A stretch of 64,000 nucleotides of DNA from Liolophura sinensis (Eukaryota > Mollusca > Polyplacophora > Chitonida > Chitonidae). The notes under the pieces were generated by a model. It did no database searches. It saw nothing but the letters and a program-made list of their open reading frames with translations, and had not been told where the DNA came from. Positions 51,010-62,630 of this stretch are shown here, piece by piece. Where the stretch lies: NCBI RefSeq assembly GCF_032854445.1, contig NC_088295.1, positions 91,445,805-91,509,804 on the forward strand. The letters are read 5' to 3'. How positions within the stretch are numbered: position 1 is the stretch's first letter; each line of letters begins with the position of its first letter. Made by a program: the position numbers and the translations under genes.

Positions 51010-51925
51010 ATGGATATTCCGCCACCTAAACCATTTAGAGTCGACATAAGCGACCGTACAGACGAGTCCTGGAAAACATGGAAGCAAACTTTTGAAGTGT
51101 ATCTCATAGCGAAAGGACTTGAAGACGCCTCCGGGAGGGGTAAAGTGAACTTGTTACTCCATTTCCTTGGTCCTGAAGGAATAAAGCTGTACAACACATT
51201 TGAATTTTTCCCTGGAGTTGAAGCCAACGAAGAATTGGGTGAAGCCAAAGAAGCCGCCCCTGCTGAAGACATAGAAAAGTTAGAGACTGTCCTGCGGAAA
51301 TTTGATCGTCACTATGGACATAAGAAATACAGAAATGTGAAGCGCCAAGCATTTCTGGACAAACCTCAGCAAGATGGTGAAAGCATGATGGATTTCATAG
51401 CTGACTTGAAAGAGCGTGCCAAACAATGTGAGTATGGTGAGGTAGAATGATCAATCTTATGTAATCGCATTAATCAAGGAGTGAAAAGTGAACATGTTAA
51501 AATGAGATTACTTGACCTTGAAGAATATGACTTGACATTAGAAAATTGCATCAGGATTTGTAGAAGGTCAGAACTTACACAAGAACATTTGAAAACAATG
51601 TCAAAGTCTGAAACCTCTGTACATCACAGTGACATTGGATCTCGTGGCAGAGGTCGTCACAGAAACACAAATGATGGCTCACGTGGTAGAGATTGTGTGA
51701 AATGTAACAAACAGCGAAGTATAATGATGCAGTCTCCAGAGACAATGACTATTCACATGATGATATGAATAATATGTTTGAGCAGTGTGGTGTTATTGAC
51801 GTTTTCATGTAAATCTGATAATGTTGATGAAAACCAAGAAGATGATGAGTGGTGTGTAAACATGAATGTAAATGATAAAATACTCAGCCTTGAAGCCAAA
51901 TGTAATGTGTTGTCTCTGAAATATA
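51010..51925 (+). pseudogene. Gypsy 2 gag remnant
   Basis: MDIPPPKPFRVDISDRTDES then FDRHYGHKKYRNVKRQAFLD and GESMMDFIADLKERAKQCEY, matching gag of the invertebrate gypsy type that starts with a short proline-rich leader. A TGA at 51448 splits it. It continues to a zinc-knuckle-like remnant (CVKCNKQRS) and is cut by the Penelope insertion near 51926. Confidence 0.8.
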
Positions 51926-53480
51926 AGCGCCATGTCCGACATTCGTGTACCATTCGTAGTCGGTAAGGGGCGTTCCAAGTCGATAATCGCAAGATCCATT
52001 TCCAAAACAACGTTTAACACTAGCTTCCAGAGCCAAAGGTATGTAAGAAATTATACAAATAGGAAATAAAGCCGGAAACTTAAAATGAAGGCGTTTGATG
52101 GAGTATCTTTGACAAACTAGTTTTTGAACTAACAACTTGTGACGAGATTAAAGTCATCACAATTTACGCAAGATCTGACAAATGCTACAAGGTGAGATAT
52201 GACAACGCCATGTACAGGACCCTTTGGTATACTGTTATCCAAATTAGGATAATTTACAATATCAAAATTGAAATTATCCCTTTTGTCGTAAAGGCGGCGT
52301 GAAAGGAGAACTTGTTTTGTTTGCACAGATATAGATCCAAATAAGATGTACCACAAGAACTATCTGTTGTCTCCTTTAAATCCAATGAAGGCGGATAGAT
52401 TTCCTTCATCGTTTCAGCAATATGGGGATTATTTAACGCCAGTAGATCATCAATATACCGCTTGGTAAATGAAAAGGATCGAGCTTTAAAGATATTAATT
52501 TTAAGTAATTTCTGCATATAGTCGTATTCATATGAAAACAGGTATAGGTCTGCCAAAAGAGGCGCACAATTGGTACCCATTGGAATACCTATGCACTGTT
52601 GGTAAATGGTATCTCCGAAGTTCAAATAGATGTTATAAATGAGAAATTCAAGTAATTCTATAAATAATGTAACATCTCATGAGTGGCAACCTTTATAAAT
52701 AGTAGAAATAAAGAAAGCCTTATTGCTTCTGGCGTTAATGTAACGGTGACCTGTTTTAGTAAATACCGAGACAATTAAGGACGATATTCTTTCAATAAGA
52801 TCTTTGTGAGTAATTGTAGTATAGAGAGTAGAGAAATCCCATGTGGATACGTCTTTGTACGGTATATGCATATGAGCATCAAGTTCTTCTGTAAGACGTT
52901 TGGAGTTGTTAAGAATCCACATGCAGTTGACACCTGAATTTTTTGTTATGGCACAACAGTACTTATTCTAAAATGACTTTACTTCTTGTAACGCTCTCGT
53001 AAGTAGGGTTGACAAGAGTTTGGTGGTACTTCTTGAACCTGCAATAAATCGAGCCTTGTATGGGGATTTATGCATTTTAGGAATCCAGTAAAGTTGTGAT
53101 ATTTCTGTATGACGGGTAGATATATTTATGCGCCCTTCTTTAAGAAAGGTTTTGTGTTTATTAAATAGTTCCTCCAGAGTATATGTAGCATCAGATAACG
53201 TGGATGTTGTTGTAGATGGACATAGCTCTTGAACAAGAATTTGATAATAATAATTCTTGCAAATAAAGATGATATCATTAGGAGCCTTGTCTGCTACAGA
53301 GATGACAAATTTATTATGAAGGTCAGCGAGTGTTTCTTGCACAGTGGGATCCTTCAGAACCTGTTTAACTTTAGGTAGAGAATCAATGTCTATACGGTGT
53401 ATAGCTAAACTACCCTTCTTTTTTACAATCTCAAGCCAATCGTTAAGTACCGAAGAATCCACTTTCTCCTGTTTGGACCA
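51926..53480 (-). mobile_element. Penelope-like element, minus orientation, nested in gypsy 2
   Basis: Carries a reverse transcriptase in three shifted frames. Its 3' end (51926-52075) matches the 3' end of the copy at 10905-11045, and about 470 bases present there are deleted here near 52080. Gypsy 2 coding stops at one edge and resumes at the other. Confidence 0.82.
52129..53462 (-). pseudogene. Penelope-type reverse transcriptase, frameshifted
   Basis: In order: 53462-52968 (LYWIPKMHKSPYKARFIAGS, TKLLSTLLTRALQEVKSF), 52922-52677 (VSTWDFSTLYTTITHKDLIE), 52625-52254 (QQCIGIPMGTNCAPLLADLY, then RYIDDLLALNNPHIAETMKE) and a C-terminal piece to 52129. STLYTTI and YIDD are the catalytic palm motifs and are intact. 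At least three frameshifts or stops separate the parts. The Penelope assignment rests on GIPMGTNCAP plus the C-terminal piece; the GIY-YIG endonuclease itself is not seen. Confidence 0.82.
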
Positions 53481-53499
53481 TTTTTAACACATTCTACAG

Positions 53500-54420
53500 A
53501 AATGTAGAATTTCAAGTTATAAATGACAAACAGAGAGTAAACTTTATCGGTAGAAATGACAGTGTCTCATTTGAAATGATTGCTCCTGTAAATAATGTGA
53601 ATTGTAATCCCAAATGTGAGGATATATTACATAAGTACAAGGATGTATTCGATGACACAATAGGGTGTATTCCAGGTACATATGACATCACATTAGATAA
53701 GTCAGTTAAGCTCGTTATTCACTCAGCTCGCCCAGTCCAAGCCGCAATCCGTTACCAGGTCAAAGCAAAATTAGACCATCTTGTCGCATGTGGAATTATT
53801 GCCAAAGCCACAGAGCCTACAGAGTGGGTCAGTCCCATGGTGTGTGTACATAAGCCCAATGGTCCTGTGAGAAATTGCATAAAGTCTGAATAAGGCTATA
53901 CTCAGAGAACACCATCCAATGCGTTCTATCGATGATATTGTAACAAGGTTACATGGCAGTGAACATTTCACTACACTAGATGCGAATAAGGGGCTCCATG
54001 TGATAAAATTGACGGAAGAAAGTTCTATATATACCACAATTGCTACACCATTTGAAAGATATCTCCACCTACGACTACCAATGGGTATCAGCAGTGTTCC
54101 GGGGATATATCAAAAAGCTATGAAAAATATCTTCACGGACATGGACAGCATGGAAATAGTCATCAACGATATGTTAATTCATGGCCCATCGCTAGCAGGA
54201 CATAATGACAGGCAGGAGAAAGCCTTAGAGCGAGCGCGATAGGTGACACTGAAACTCAACCGCAGTAAAGCTCAAATTGCGCAATCGGAAGTGAACTTTG
54301 TGCGACATACTCTAACCAAGGATGGACTACAACCGTCTGCGAACAGGGTAAAAGCTATTGTAAACATGAAAGAACCAGAAAATCACTGGGAACTTTAAAC
54401 AACGCCTGGCATGATCGTGT
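53500..54420 (+). pseudogene. Gypsy 2 reverse transcriptase remnant
   Basis: KYKDVFDDTIGCIPGTYDIT and VHKPNGPVRNCIKS, then after a shift IDDIVTRLHGSEHFTTLDAN, RLPMGISSVPGIYQKAM and a palm motif reading VINDML where YIDD or a close variant is expected, so one catalytic Asp is replaced by Asn. Confidence 0.83.
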
Positions 54421-54589
54421 ATGTGTTTAAATTCCCCCCCCCCCCCCCTCAGTTAGCTTAATGCCCCTCTCAGAGAACTTAAACTGAAAAAAGAATAGTT
54501 CTGGGGATCAGTCGAGAGAGCTGCGTTTCAAAATATCATAGACGCACTCACATTTGTTCCTGTACTGAAGTAGTATAATGCCAGCAAGT

Positions 54590-55540
54590 CTGTCCTATTG
54601 AGTGTTGACGCATCGATGAAGGGCCTTGGTGCTGCCATCATCCAAGATAGTGGTGTTATTGCCTTTGTGTCGAGAGCCTTATCTCCAAGGGAACAAAGAT
54701 AGGCTCAAATAGAGAAAGAAATGTTAGCAGTCGTATTTGGTTGTACCCGCTTTCATCAGTTGATATATGGAATCAAAAGTGTTACAGTAGAATCACACCA
54801 CAAGTCACTGGAGAGTCTCGAACATCTACTGTGATCAGGCACATTAAATCTAACATTTCCCGTTACGGAATCATGGACGTTCTCGTAATTGACAACGGGC
54901 CGCAGTTTGGGAGCACGGAATTTCGAAAATTTGCAGAGAGCAAGATCACAAACAAGCCAACGGACTAGCAGAAAAATCCGCCCAAACCGTTAGGGCTTTG
55001 ATCAAGAAAGTCAGAGAAGAGAGTGGTGACTTTCATTTGGCTCTCTTAGACTTACGCAACACCCCACGCGATGGCGTTATTGGGTCGCCCATGCAACGAC
55101 TCATGGGTCGCAGAGCAAGAACTTTATTGCCAACCACCACAGCCTTACTCCAACCGAAATGGCAATCATGTAAGATTGTAAGCCAGCAGCTAGAGTCATA
55201 CCGTGACCAACAGAAAGTTTACTATGACCGTGGAGCGAAACCGTTACCAGAAATCAAACCAGGAGATGCAGTACGTATGAAAACTCCACAGGGTTGGAAA
55301 CGAGCTAAGTATATCCAGCAACACCACTTGTCACGATCACACATCGTTGTATCCAGTGATCAAGCCAAGTTCTGGAGACGTAATCGAAATGTACTGTTAC
55401 GCAGAAATGAACCGCCACATCAAATAGTTCGTAAATCCCCTCAGCCATACTCTCCAGCCACAAACTTTCAATCTTCTCGTCCTCCCCGAAACTGCTTTCT
55501 CAACAGCCAGCATGAATATTTCAACCGCCAGGAGTAGCCA
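54590..55540 (+). pseudogene. Gypsy 2 RNase H and integrase remnant
   Basis: SVDASMKGLGAAIIQDSGVI and KEMLAVVFGCTRFHQLIYGI are RNase H. GIMDVLVIDNGPQFGSTEFR is the integrase core around its second Asp. HLALLDLRNTPRDGVIGSPM and RARTLLPTTTALLQPKWQS are the integrase C-terminal region. A deletion joins RNase H almost directly to the mid-integrase. A 14-C run lies at about 54437-54450. Confidence 0.82.
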
Positions 55541-56076
55541 GTGGAACAAGGTTTGGTCGTGAAACCAGTCTGGATGAAGGATTATGACTGAGCAAGTTGT
55601 TTGAATTCGTGTGTAATCAACCAGTATCAGTTAGGCATGAACGCCTTAAATTGGGTAGATATGCTTTCCGAACAATACCCGCGCATGCATATTTGTTACT
55701 GATTTTATATTTGAGTTCATGAGTTACTATACATTATGTCAACAAAATCAGAAGAATAAAAGAAAGAACAAAAGAAGTCATAAATAATGTTTAAATATTT
55801 TATTGGTATAACATGCCTAACAATTTCTCTGTCTCCTTTGGTTACTAGTCGTGTGATGTATGTTGGATAATATCATACAAGACATTATCTTTGGTTTGAT
55901 TGAGACCGCACTCACAGAGTGCACGGGAATACACCTGTAACGTCTGGCAAGCGTAAGGCCAGCTGGGCACACCAAGACCAGCGGCACGACTGGCTTCTCA
56001 GATAGCCTACGACCCTCTTCAACAGGCCCAGCTCCCGACGCGTAAGGAGGAAACGCCTGAGACAAGCGCTGATCCT

Positions 56077-56346
56077 GTGTCACATCCGGAGAGGGGGGAT
56101 GACAAAAATGCGCCAAGGAAGGAAGGTGCCCACGATGCACGGGCTGGTACATTGTCAGAACATGTACTGACGGAGACCCATATCGCACCTATCTTAAACC
56201 TCGACGATTCGTCTGGTAGCGACGATGACTCTACGAAGGCCTCAGACGCAGAAGACGTGGCCGAGACACAGATACCTGCAGTGACCGACCCTGCAAAAGA
56301 AGATTACATTCAACTGCAAGAAGATGTGCAAATCATACGAGTATGA
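56077..56346 (+). pseudogene. Gypsy 1 pol C-terminal tail
   Basis: An 89-codon acidic frame (ILNLDDSSGSDDDSTKASDA) ending 175 bases before the 3' LTR. Position and charge suit the end of a gypsy polyprotein; homology is not evident. Confidence 0.45.
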
Positions 56347-56520
56347 CGCATACGGCAGGAAGGTTGCCAAGACTGTTGAAAGCCAATCTTGGTATGTATG
56401 GCGTGATTTAAACTGAGGATTGTGTTTTTGTTCAGTCTTGTTTAATCTTTCTGCGTATCGAAGGCGGGGAGGCTAGGAACGTGGATGAGCGGCGAGGGCG
56501 CCTCGAGAGAAGGCGTGGGT

Positions 56521-56888
56521 AGTGTAATGATTCCCCAGCTTGTTGAGCTTCGACGCCCGAGAGATACTACTGAGAACTGACGCTTGTGTCCGGGGTACGG
56601 CTTCAACACTGTACGTCCCTGGTGGACGAGGCCGTGGAGGCGACCGGACGAACCTTGACGTGGAAGACCTGACTGGACGCGACTTCGGCTTATTTACATG
56701 TATGTTCAGTTAATAAAGAAAATCTTTACATGTTCATTTTTTCAGTGTTGTTGTTGTTATCGTGGCATCGGCCCTCTGGCTCTCGCATAGGGCTGGCGGG
56801 TTATATCTTGGTGACGAGCCTTGTGTAGACGGAACTTCTTTAGGTCTTCTACGCTACCAATAGACGGACCATATCTCGGCGCGTCACA
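56521..56888 (+). repeat. Gypsy 1 3' LTR, shortened
   Basis: Matches the 5' LTR but lacks about 290 bases of its 5' part (the tgacctgcttcgctgggagt region). The copy therefore differs from its partner by a deletion as well as substitutions. Confidence 0.85.
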
Positions 56889-57349
56889 TATGCTTCCCTG
56901 AATAAACCTTGCCAGATATGGAGGAGACCTTTTTCAGATGTAGTCAACGTGATAAACGCATGTGACACACGCACATGCCAGTTCAACTCTTACCAAGTTC
57001 ATCTGTCTTCCATCGACAGGCTGTCAGATAGAAGTTCGAATCCAGAGAATTTCACAACAAACCGCGGTAGTCCTTTCAAACATGTATGATTAGCGAATAA
57101 TACAACGCAGAAATCTCATATATAACAATGATAACTGACAGAAACTAGAATCATGCACATCTTATTTACGCTGTTTTTCTTTGTATGTAAATCGGACATC
57201 TCCCCATTCAATTTTAACCGAGAAAAATCAGTAAAAGCACTTGACCGTGGGAAAAAATGACGTCAGAATGCGCATGGCGATCAACACGTAAGTATTACCC
57301 TAGTCTTTACAACTCCCTACAGCGTGGCAGAATCTAACTGCTAATCAGT

Positions 57350-58060
57350 CTCGGGGTCAGCTATCGTCTGGTCGGCCGGGAGGGAGAAAGCGTAAGATCG
57401 CATCCCTGTCTACAGCTGACCTGTTTCCGGCTAAACGCCAGTTTGCCGACCATTGTATTGACAAAGGCAGTGACTCAAGAGTGTTTGCTAAAAACGTTGC
57501 AGCAGATGACGGAGAGAATTAAGGTGACATTATTGCCGATATTGAATTGGAGTATAATAATGATGAAAATATGGACATGATAGTATCCAGCAAATTAACG
57601 AATTTGATCAACAAACGCTTTGAAACACGTCTCAATGACGGTAAATTAATAAGAGCTACTCGAAACACATAATTGGCCCGAGAAATGTGAAAGAATGGTG
57701 GTGCCGCGGGTCAGCCCAGAAATATGGGACAAGCTGAAAAATTTTCAGTGCAAACTGGCCACAGTCTCGCTGATACTCAGCGGCCGATTGTGTCTGCAAC
57801 ATCGGCCATCAGTAAATGTGTTGACCTGGAAATGGACAATGGGTCAGCTAAGTCGCCTGAGATAGACTCAGATAAGTATGTGCGTATGTTTACCGATGCT
57901 ATTGGTCTGTTTGGTCATGTAACACACGACTTCAAACGTCGGGAGCATATAAAGCCAGCTCTCAACACAGAGTATGCTTTTATTTGTTCTCCGCATATGC
58001 CGATAACTGAGAATTTATTTGGCGACGAACTTGAGAGGCAGTTAAAAAAATGTTGAAGAA
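57350..58060 (+). pseudogene. DIRS gag-like frame
   Basis: RKIASLSTADLFPAKRQFAD and DSRVFAKNVAADDGEN before a TAA near 57519; then MGQAEKFSVQTGHSLADTQR and FKRREHIKPALNTEYAFICS, ending FGDELERQLKKC. The RRE.IKP.L..y..LCS and LFGDEL strings are typical of DIRS gag-like proteins. Confidence 0.72.
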
Positions 58061-58419
58061 ACTAATAAAATTGGTTACACTGTGGCATCAGCAAACCCTC
58101 AGTGGAGGTACAGGAATGACCGAGGTCGACGTGGAAATTTTAAGACCGCAACCGGAGAGAAGGCAAGCCGTATTGGAAACCACAATAACAGCTGTCAGTG
58201 TCCACAAGGCAAAAGTTTGACCGGAAAGAGGGAGACTCAAAGTAGACAGAACTGTTATACAAGGCCAGACTACACCTGAACCTCAGGTAAGTGATGCAAC
58301 CGATCTGTAATTTAAAACAGAGTCTAACAAATAAAGTTAAAAACTTTGGTGCTGGTAAATTAAAACACAATTTGCACATAAATGGGAACAGAAGACAACG
58401 GACACTGAAATTTTAGATA

Positions 58420-59062
58420 CAGTCTGGGGTTACACTACAGATTTTACATCTCCCCCTTACCAGAGTCCGGGTTACACCATAGAGTTTACATATCTCCTTA
58501 CCAGAGTCTGAGGTTACACCATAGAGTTTACATCTCCCCCTTACCAGAGTCCGGGGTTACACCACAGATTTTACATCTCACTCTCACCAGAGTCCGGGCT
58601 TACACCACAGATTTTACATCTCACTCTCACCAGAGTCCGGGTTACACCACAGATTTTACATCTCCCCCTTACCAGAGCCCGGGGTTACACTACAGATTTT
58701 ACATATCCCCCTTACCAGAGTCCAGGGTTACACCACAGATTTTACATCTTTTCCTTGCCAGAGTCCGGGATTACACCACAGATTTTACATCTCTCCCTTA
58801 CCAGAGTCCGGGATTACACCACAGATTTTACATCTCCCCCACCAGAGTCTGGGGTTACACCACAGATTTAACATATCCCCCTTACCAGAGTCCGGGGTTA
58901 CACCACAGAGTTTGCATCTCCCCCTTACCAGAGTCCGGGGTTACACCACCGATTTTACGTCTCCCCTTACCAGAGTCCTCGGTTACACAACAGATTTTAC
59001 ATCTCCCCTTACCAGAGTCCGGGGTTACACCATAGAGTTTACATCCCCCTTACCAGAGTAAA
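58420..59062. repeat. 43-bp minisatellite inside the DIRS element, about 15 copies
   Basis: Unit ccagagtccggggttacacc followed by acagattttacatctccccc and tta, between the gag-like frame and the reverse transcriptase. On the minus strand each unit carries gactctg|gtaagg, a donor-like string. Confidence 0.95.
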
Positions 59063-59104
59063 ATATCGAGTGAAATCAAATAATCTCCTTCAGAGAGGAA
59101 TTTT

Positions 59105-60645
59105 ATGATTGAAATTCAAAGCCTTACTCAGAAAGGTGTCATTGGGTCTAATCATGAACAAGGCGAGTTCATCTCTCCAGTGTTTCTCCGACCTAAGAAA
59201 GATGGGCCTATCAGAATGATTCTAAACCTGAAAGGGCTAAACAAGTATGTTGAATACCATCATTTTAAGATGGAAAGTTTAAACTCGGCCATTAAACTGA
59301 TGAGGCTGTTTTGTTTCATGGCCTCTGTTGACGTCAAAGACGCATATTACTCTGTACCTGACGTAAAAAAATAAAAAAGTAAAAAATACTTGACGTTTGA
59401 TTGGCGCGGAAAGTTATACAAATATACCTGTTTTTCGAATGGTTTAGCGTGTTGTTCTGGGAAATACACTAAACTGGTTAACCCTTATTTGCTGCTCTTA
59501 GAAAGAGATGCTATCTGTCAACAAGTTATATGGATGACTCATACCTTCAACGGGGTGATCTTGATGATTGCTTTGATAACGTACGTGGTACAATGGAATA
59601 TGTAAGATTCTGATGGATTCATTGTCCACCCTGTCAAGTCCTCATTTGTTCCATCAGAGAAGCAAGTTTACCTCGGATTTGTTCTAGATTCCGTACAGAG
59701 TTTATCTCACAGCAGAGAAAGCATGTAAAATAAAGTGGTTCATGAAGGTGTTGATGAGCTGTAATCCAAGTATCAGGGCAGTTGCAAGGATACTGGGACT
59801 TACGACATCCAGTTTCCGGGTTTTTGTAAGGGCCATTATAGGACCTCCAGATAGAAATTGAGAAGTGAAGCTCTTTATAAGCAAATCATGGTGGTTTTGA
59901 CAAGCCCATGGTTTTGTCTGAAAAAGCTGTTAATGGTGCTATTAATGCTGTTAAAATTGGTGAATAGATAATATAAAATCCTCATCTAATGTCGTTAACC
60001 ATGGCCTTCCTGATATTACAATAAATGCAGTTGCTTCCCATTCTGACTGGGGAGTAGGGGAAGTGGGGGGTGGGGGGTGGCGTAGTACTTGGCCAGGATA
60101 GAACTGGTGTTAATTATTTGGAACTGTTGACAAGGATCCCATTATGCCTTTCCATATGACATATGACTGACCTGCACGTAAAGCTGCTCCTAGACAATAC
60201 CATGACAGTCGCTTGTCTTAATCACCTAGGAAGCACTCACTCTGATAACTGTAATAACATAAGGATTATTATGGAATGGTGTAAACAGCGTAATGTGCGG
60301 TTAATAGCTGCTCATGTTTCTTGTGGTTTAAATGAACAAGCTGACTGTGAGCCTGGTAATAATCGCAGGCAGACAGAATGGATGTTAAATACATCAATGT
60401 ATGACCGGGCAATGACCGAGTTTGGACTGTCTTCAGATATTGACCTATTTGTGTCACGAATTAACTGCCAATTAAAGCCATTTGTAGAATATCGAACTGA
60501 TCCAGATGCGGTTGCAGTTAATGCTTTCTCTATGAGCTGGAAATCTTACGATTTTTATTCTTTTCCCCCTTTCAGTATATTATCACAAGTGCAAGAACAG
60601 TTGTGGTCCCAAATTAGCCAACACCGAGCTGGTATTCTCAGTTAA
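59105..60645 (+). pseudogene. DIRS reverse transcriptase/RNase H, degraded
   Basis: GVIGSNHEQGEFISPVFLRP, RMILNLKGLNKYVEYHHFKM and MASVDVKDAYYSVPDV, then LTFDWRGKLYKYTCFSNGLA. The catalytic YMDD is at 59527-59538 in a shifted frame. RNase H part 60163-60645: LLLDNTMTVACLNHLGSTHS, HVSCGLNEQADCEPGN, FGLSSDIDLFVSRINCQLKP and FSMSWKSYDFYSFPPFSILS. These are characteristic of DIRS-order elements. Several stops and shifts. Confidence 0.88.
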
Positions 60646-60699
60646 TGAGAATGCTCATTCAGTATCCAGTTGCAGTACGGAAGGGAGAATCTACACTTC

Positions 60700-61679
60700 T
60701 GTTAGCAAGCCAGCCACGCAAGATCCACCCACTTCACAAAAATCTGACTCTGTTGGTTTGTCTCTCAGGAAATCTCTCGCTCATCACAAACTTTCGGTAG
60801 CAGCTGCCCGTTTTGTCCTCCAGTCATGTCGTGCATCAGCAAATGGGCTGCATACGGTAGTGTCAAGGACATTAGTCCCCTTTATCCCTCTTTGGACAGT
60901 GCTGTTAATTTTCTTGGAGGCCTTTCCAATTCTAGGGCTTATCACTTCGCCGTGAATACCTCTCATTCAGTGTTGTTTGCAGTTATTACAATACCAGGCA
61001 ACCAGACATTTGGATCACACCCAATTATCTCCAGAGTTGCAAATGGAGTGTTCAGCGAGAAACCCTCTCTGCTTCGTTGTTGCCACATATGGGATGTTAA
61101 CTCGGTGTTAGACTACTTACGCACATTACCTTAGGTCAGTGTGATCTCTTTGAAAAACTTGACGTTGTAGTTAATCATGTTGCTAGCACTGTTAACTGTT
61201 CAGCGTTACCAAACTCTGCAGGCACTGGATATTCGTTACATGTGTCTTTCAGATAATAAGTGTGTGTCTCAGTTCATGGATTTGCTCACAGTCAAACCCA
61301 GACCGTCTCTTACCGCCAATGGTGATTGAACAGTACAAGGCTGATGATAGATTGTATGTCATTCGCTCCTTCTGAAAGACTGTATGACCAGAACCAAATC
61401 TTTAAAAGCTAGTATCTCAAAATTGCTTATTAGCTATAAAACACCCTATCACCCCGTGTGTAGACGGCGAAGTAGATGGCTGAAGAGTGTCGTGGAATTG
61501 ACACTGTTAAGTTTACAGCTCACAGCAGCAGGAGTGCAAGTGCCTTAGCAGCTAAGGCGAGAGCAATACCTACTGATTTACTAATGAAGAATGTTGGTTG
61601 GACAAAAGAAGCTACGCTGTCTAAGTTTTATCATAAAGCAGATCTACCGCTCTCTTTGGGGATCTTTGTTCTGTGATAG
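60700..61679 (+). pseudogene. DIRS tyrosine recombinase, degraded
   Basis: The C-terminal part 61476-61679 keeps FTAHSSRSASALAAKARAIP with the HxxR box and LSKFYHKA with the nucleophile Tyr 33 residues on. The N-terminal parts (60758-61134, ISKWAAYGSVKDISPLYPSL in one frame) are broken by stops. DIRS elements integrate by this enzyme in place of an integrase. Confidence 0.8.
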
Positions 61680-61851
61680 ACGAAACATTAAGCGATGTTT
61701 TGTTCATGTTGTTAAATTACTGTTGTAGGATTGGATGTTTGGTTCTAATAAAGTATTATGGGCCTACATGTTCATGACTCATTTTCACGGAAGCTGTCTA
61801 GTGTATTTACTCTATCATCTACTGCATATGTCACTTTAAAATCTCACATGC

Positions 61852-61880
61852 TTTCGTAGTGGCGTAACCATGACGTAGTA
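61852..61880 (-). repeat. DIRS right inverted terminal repeat
   Basis: Complement of 47278-47306 with one difference (gcc for gtc). It is followed by gaattggaaattaaacgaat, which may belong to the element's internal complementary region. Confidence 0.9.
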
Positions 61881-61885
61881 GAATT

Positions 61886-62507
61886 GGAAATTAAACGAAT
61901 ACTTACCTGTAAGTTGAAGTTTAAGTGCAATTCAATACAGTCAAGAATATTGCCCTGACCAGAACACATCTTTACCACCCGTAAATGTTATGTCTGGCTC
62001 ATTATCTTTATTTACCCAAATCATATAAAGCATTCACCATGTATTATGCTATACGTTTTCAAGTTGTAACAGCATATACATGTATATCTATACCTTTTTT
62101 GTCCAGATCTGTGAAAAATGGCCATAAAGAAATCATGTGACACTTTCAAGATGTAATTTTGCACGTTGAAGAAAGTGAAAGCAGCTGCATCACAATTAAA
62201 TATAATGGTGAATTTTTTAAAACACTAAAGATTTCAAGAGGGTATTCCCTAGAGGACCCATTCCGTAACATAGTCAAATACAGCTTTTTAATGAGGGAGT
62301 CCCATTTCCTGGGATAAAATCAAGACATTGTTGAAAATATAGGCTATATTGGGCTTAATATGACAATAACAAGAACATTGATTGAGGAATACACAGTGGC
62401 TTAATTTGAACCCCCACTATGGATCTGCATGTGACCTTGTTTACCTACAGGGTTAGACAGGGTTTAAACTTAATATATATGGGTTAATAGGTTTTGATCA
62501 TGTGCCA
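61886..62507. other. Stretch between DIRS right terminus and the resumed Ig array
   Basis: No ORF or known repeat. It may be part of the DIRS insertion or intron sequence displaced by an earlier event. Confidence 0.4.
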
Positions 62508-62630
62508 TTGTCTCTTTCTACACGTGTGACACACAGGTAGTTGTCACTGTAACATTGTGTTACAGTCCTTTGTACAGGAGTGACACAGGTTGCTATGACT
62601 GTAATGTTGTCTCTTTGTGCAGGTGTGACA
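62508..62630. repeat. Minisatellite of Ig-exon splice acceptors, right block, 2-3 copies
   Basis: gtgtgacacacaggtagttg, gagtgacacaggttgctatg and the genuine exon start gtgtgacacagagtatacag follow one another. Same unit as 46880-47275. Confidence 0.88.

Larger units (their letters stand above)
50750..55800 (+). mobile_element. Ty3/gypsy LTR retrotransposon 2, nested in gypsy 1
   Basis: The end of a 5' LTR at about 50927 (gagatattaca) is followed by tggtgtcagaagc, a typical gypsy primer-binding start. Gag, RT, RNase H and integrase pieces follow. No matching 3' LTR was found, so the right edge (about 55540-55800) is approximate. Interrupted by a Penelope-like element. Confidence 0.78.
47767..56888 (+). 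mobile_element. Ty3/gypsy LTR retrotransposon 1, internally deleted, with a second element inside
   Basis: 5' LTR about 47767-48420 and a shorter 3' LTR about 56521-56888 share tgtaatgatt at the start, gagatactactgagaactga, cttatttacatgtatgttca, atcggccctctggctctcgc and a gttaca/gtcaca end. Gag, RT thumb, RNase H and part of the integrase zinc-binding region are present between them; protease, most of RT and the integrase core are missing. Confidence 0.88.
47275..61885 (+). mobile_element. DIRS-type retrotransposon carrying nested insertions
   Basis: Inverted termini: tactacgtcatggttacgtc at 47278-47306 and its complement at 61852-61880, 28 of 29 bases matching. Inside are a gag-like frame, a DIRS reverse transcriptase/RNase H and a tyrosine recombinase, all degraded. 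A gypsy element occupies 47767-56888. The exact right edge is unsure; the Ig array resumes only at about 62508, so 620 further bases may also belong to the insertion. Confidence 0.85.

Noticed and set aside
55817-56188. 123-codon minus ORF within the gypsy region
   Set aside because: Antisense to retroelement sequence, no family signal.
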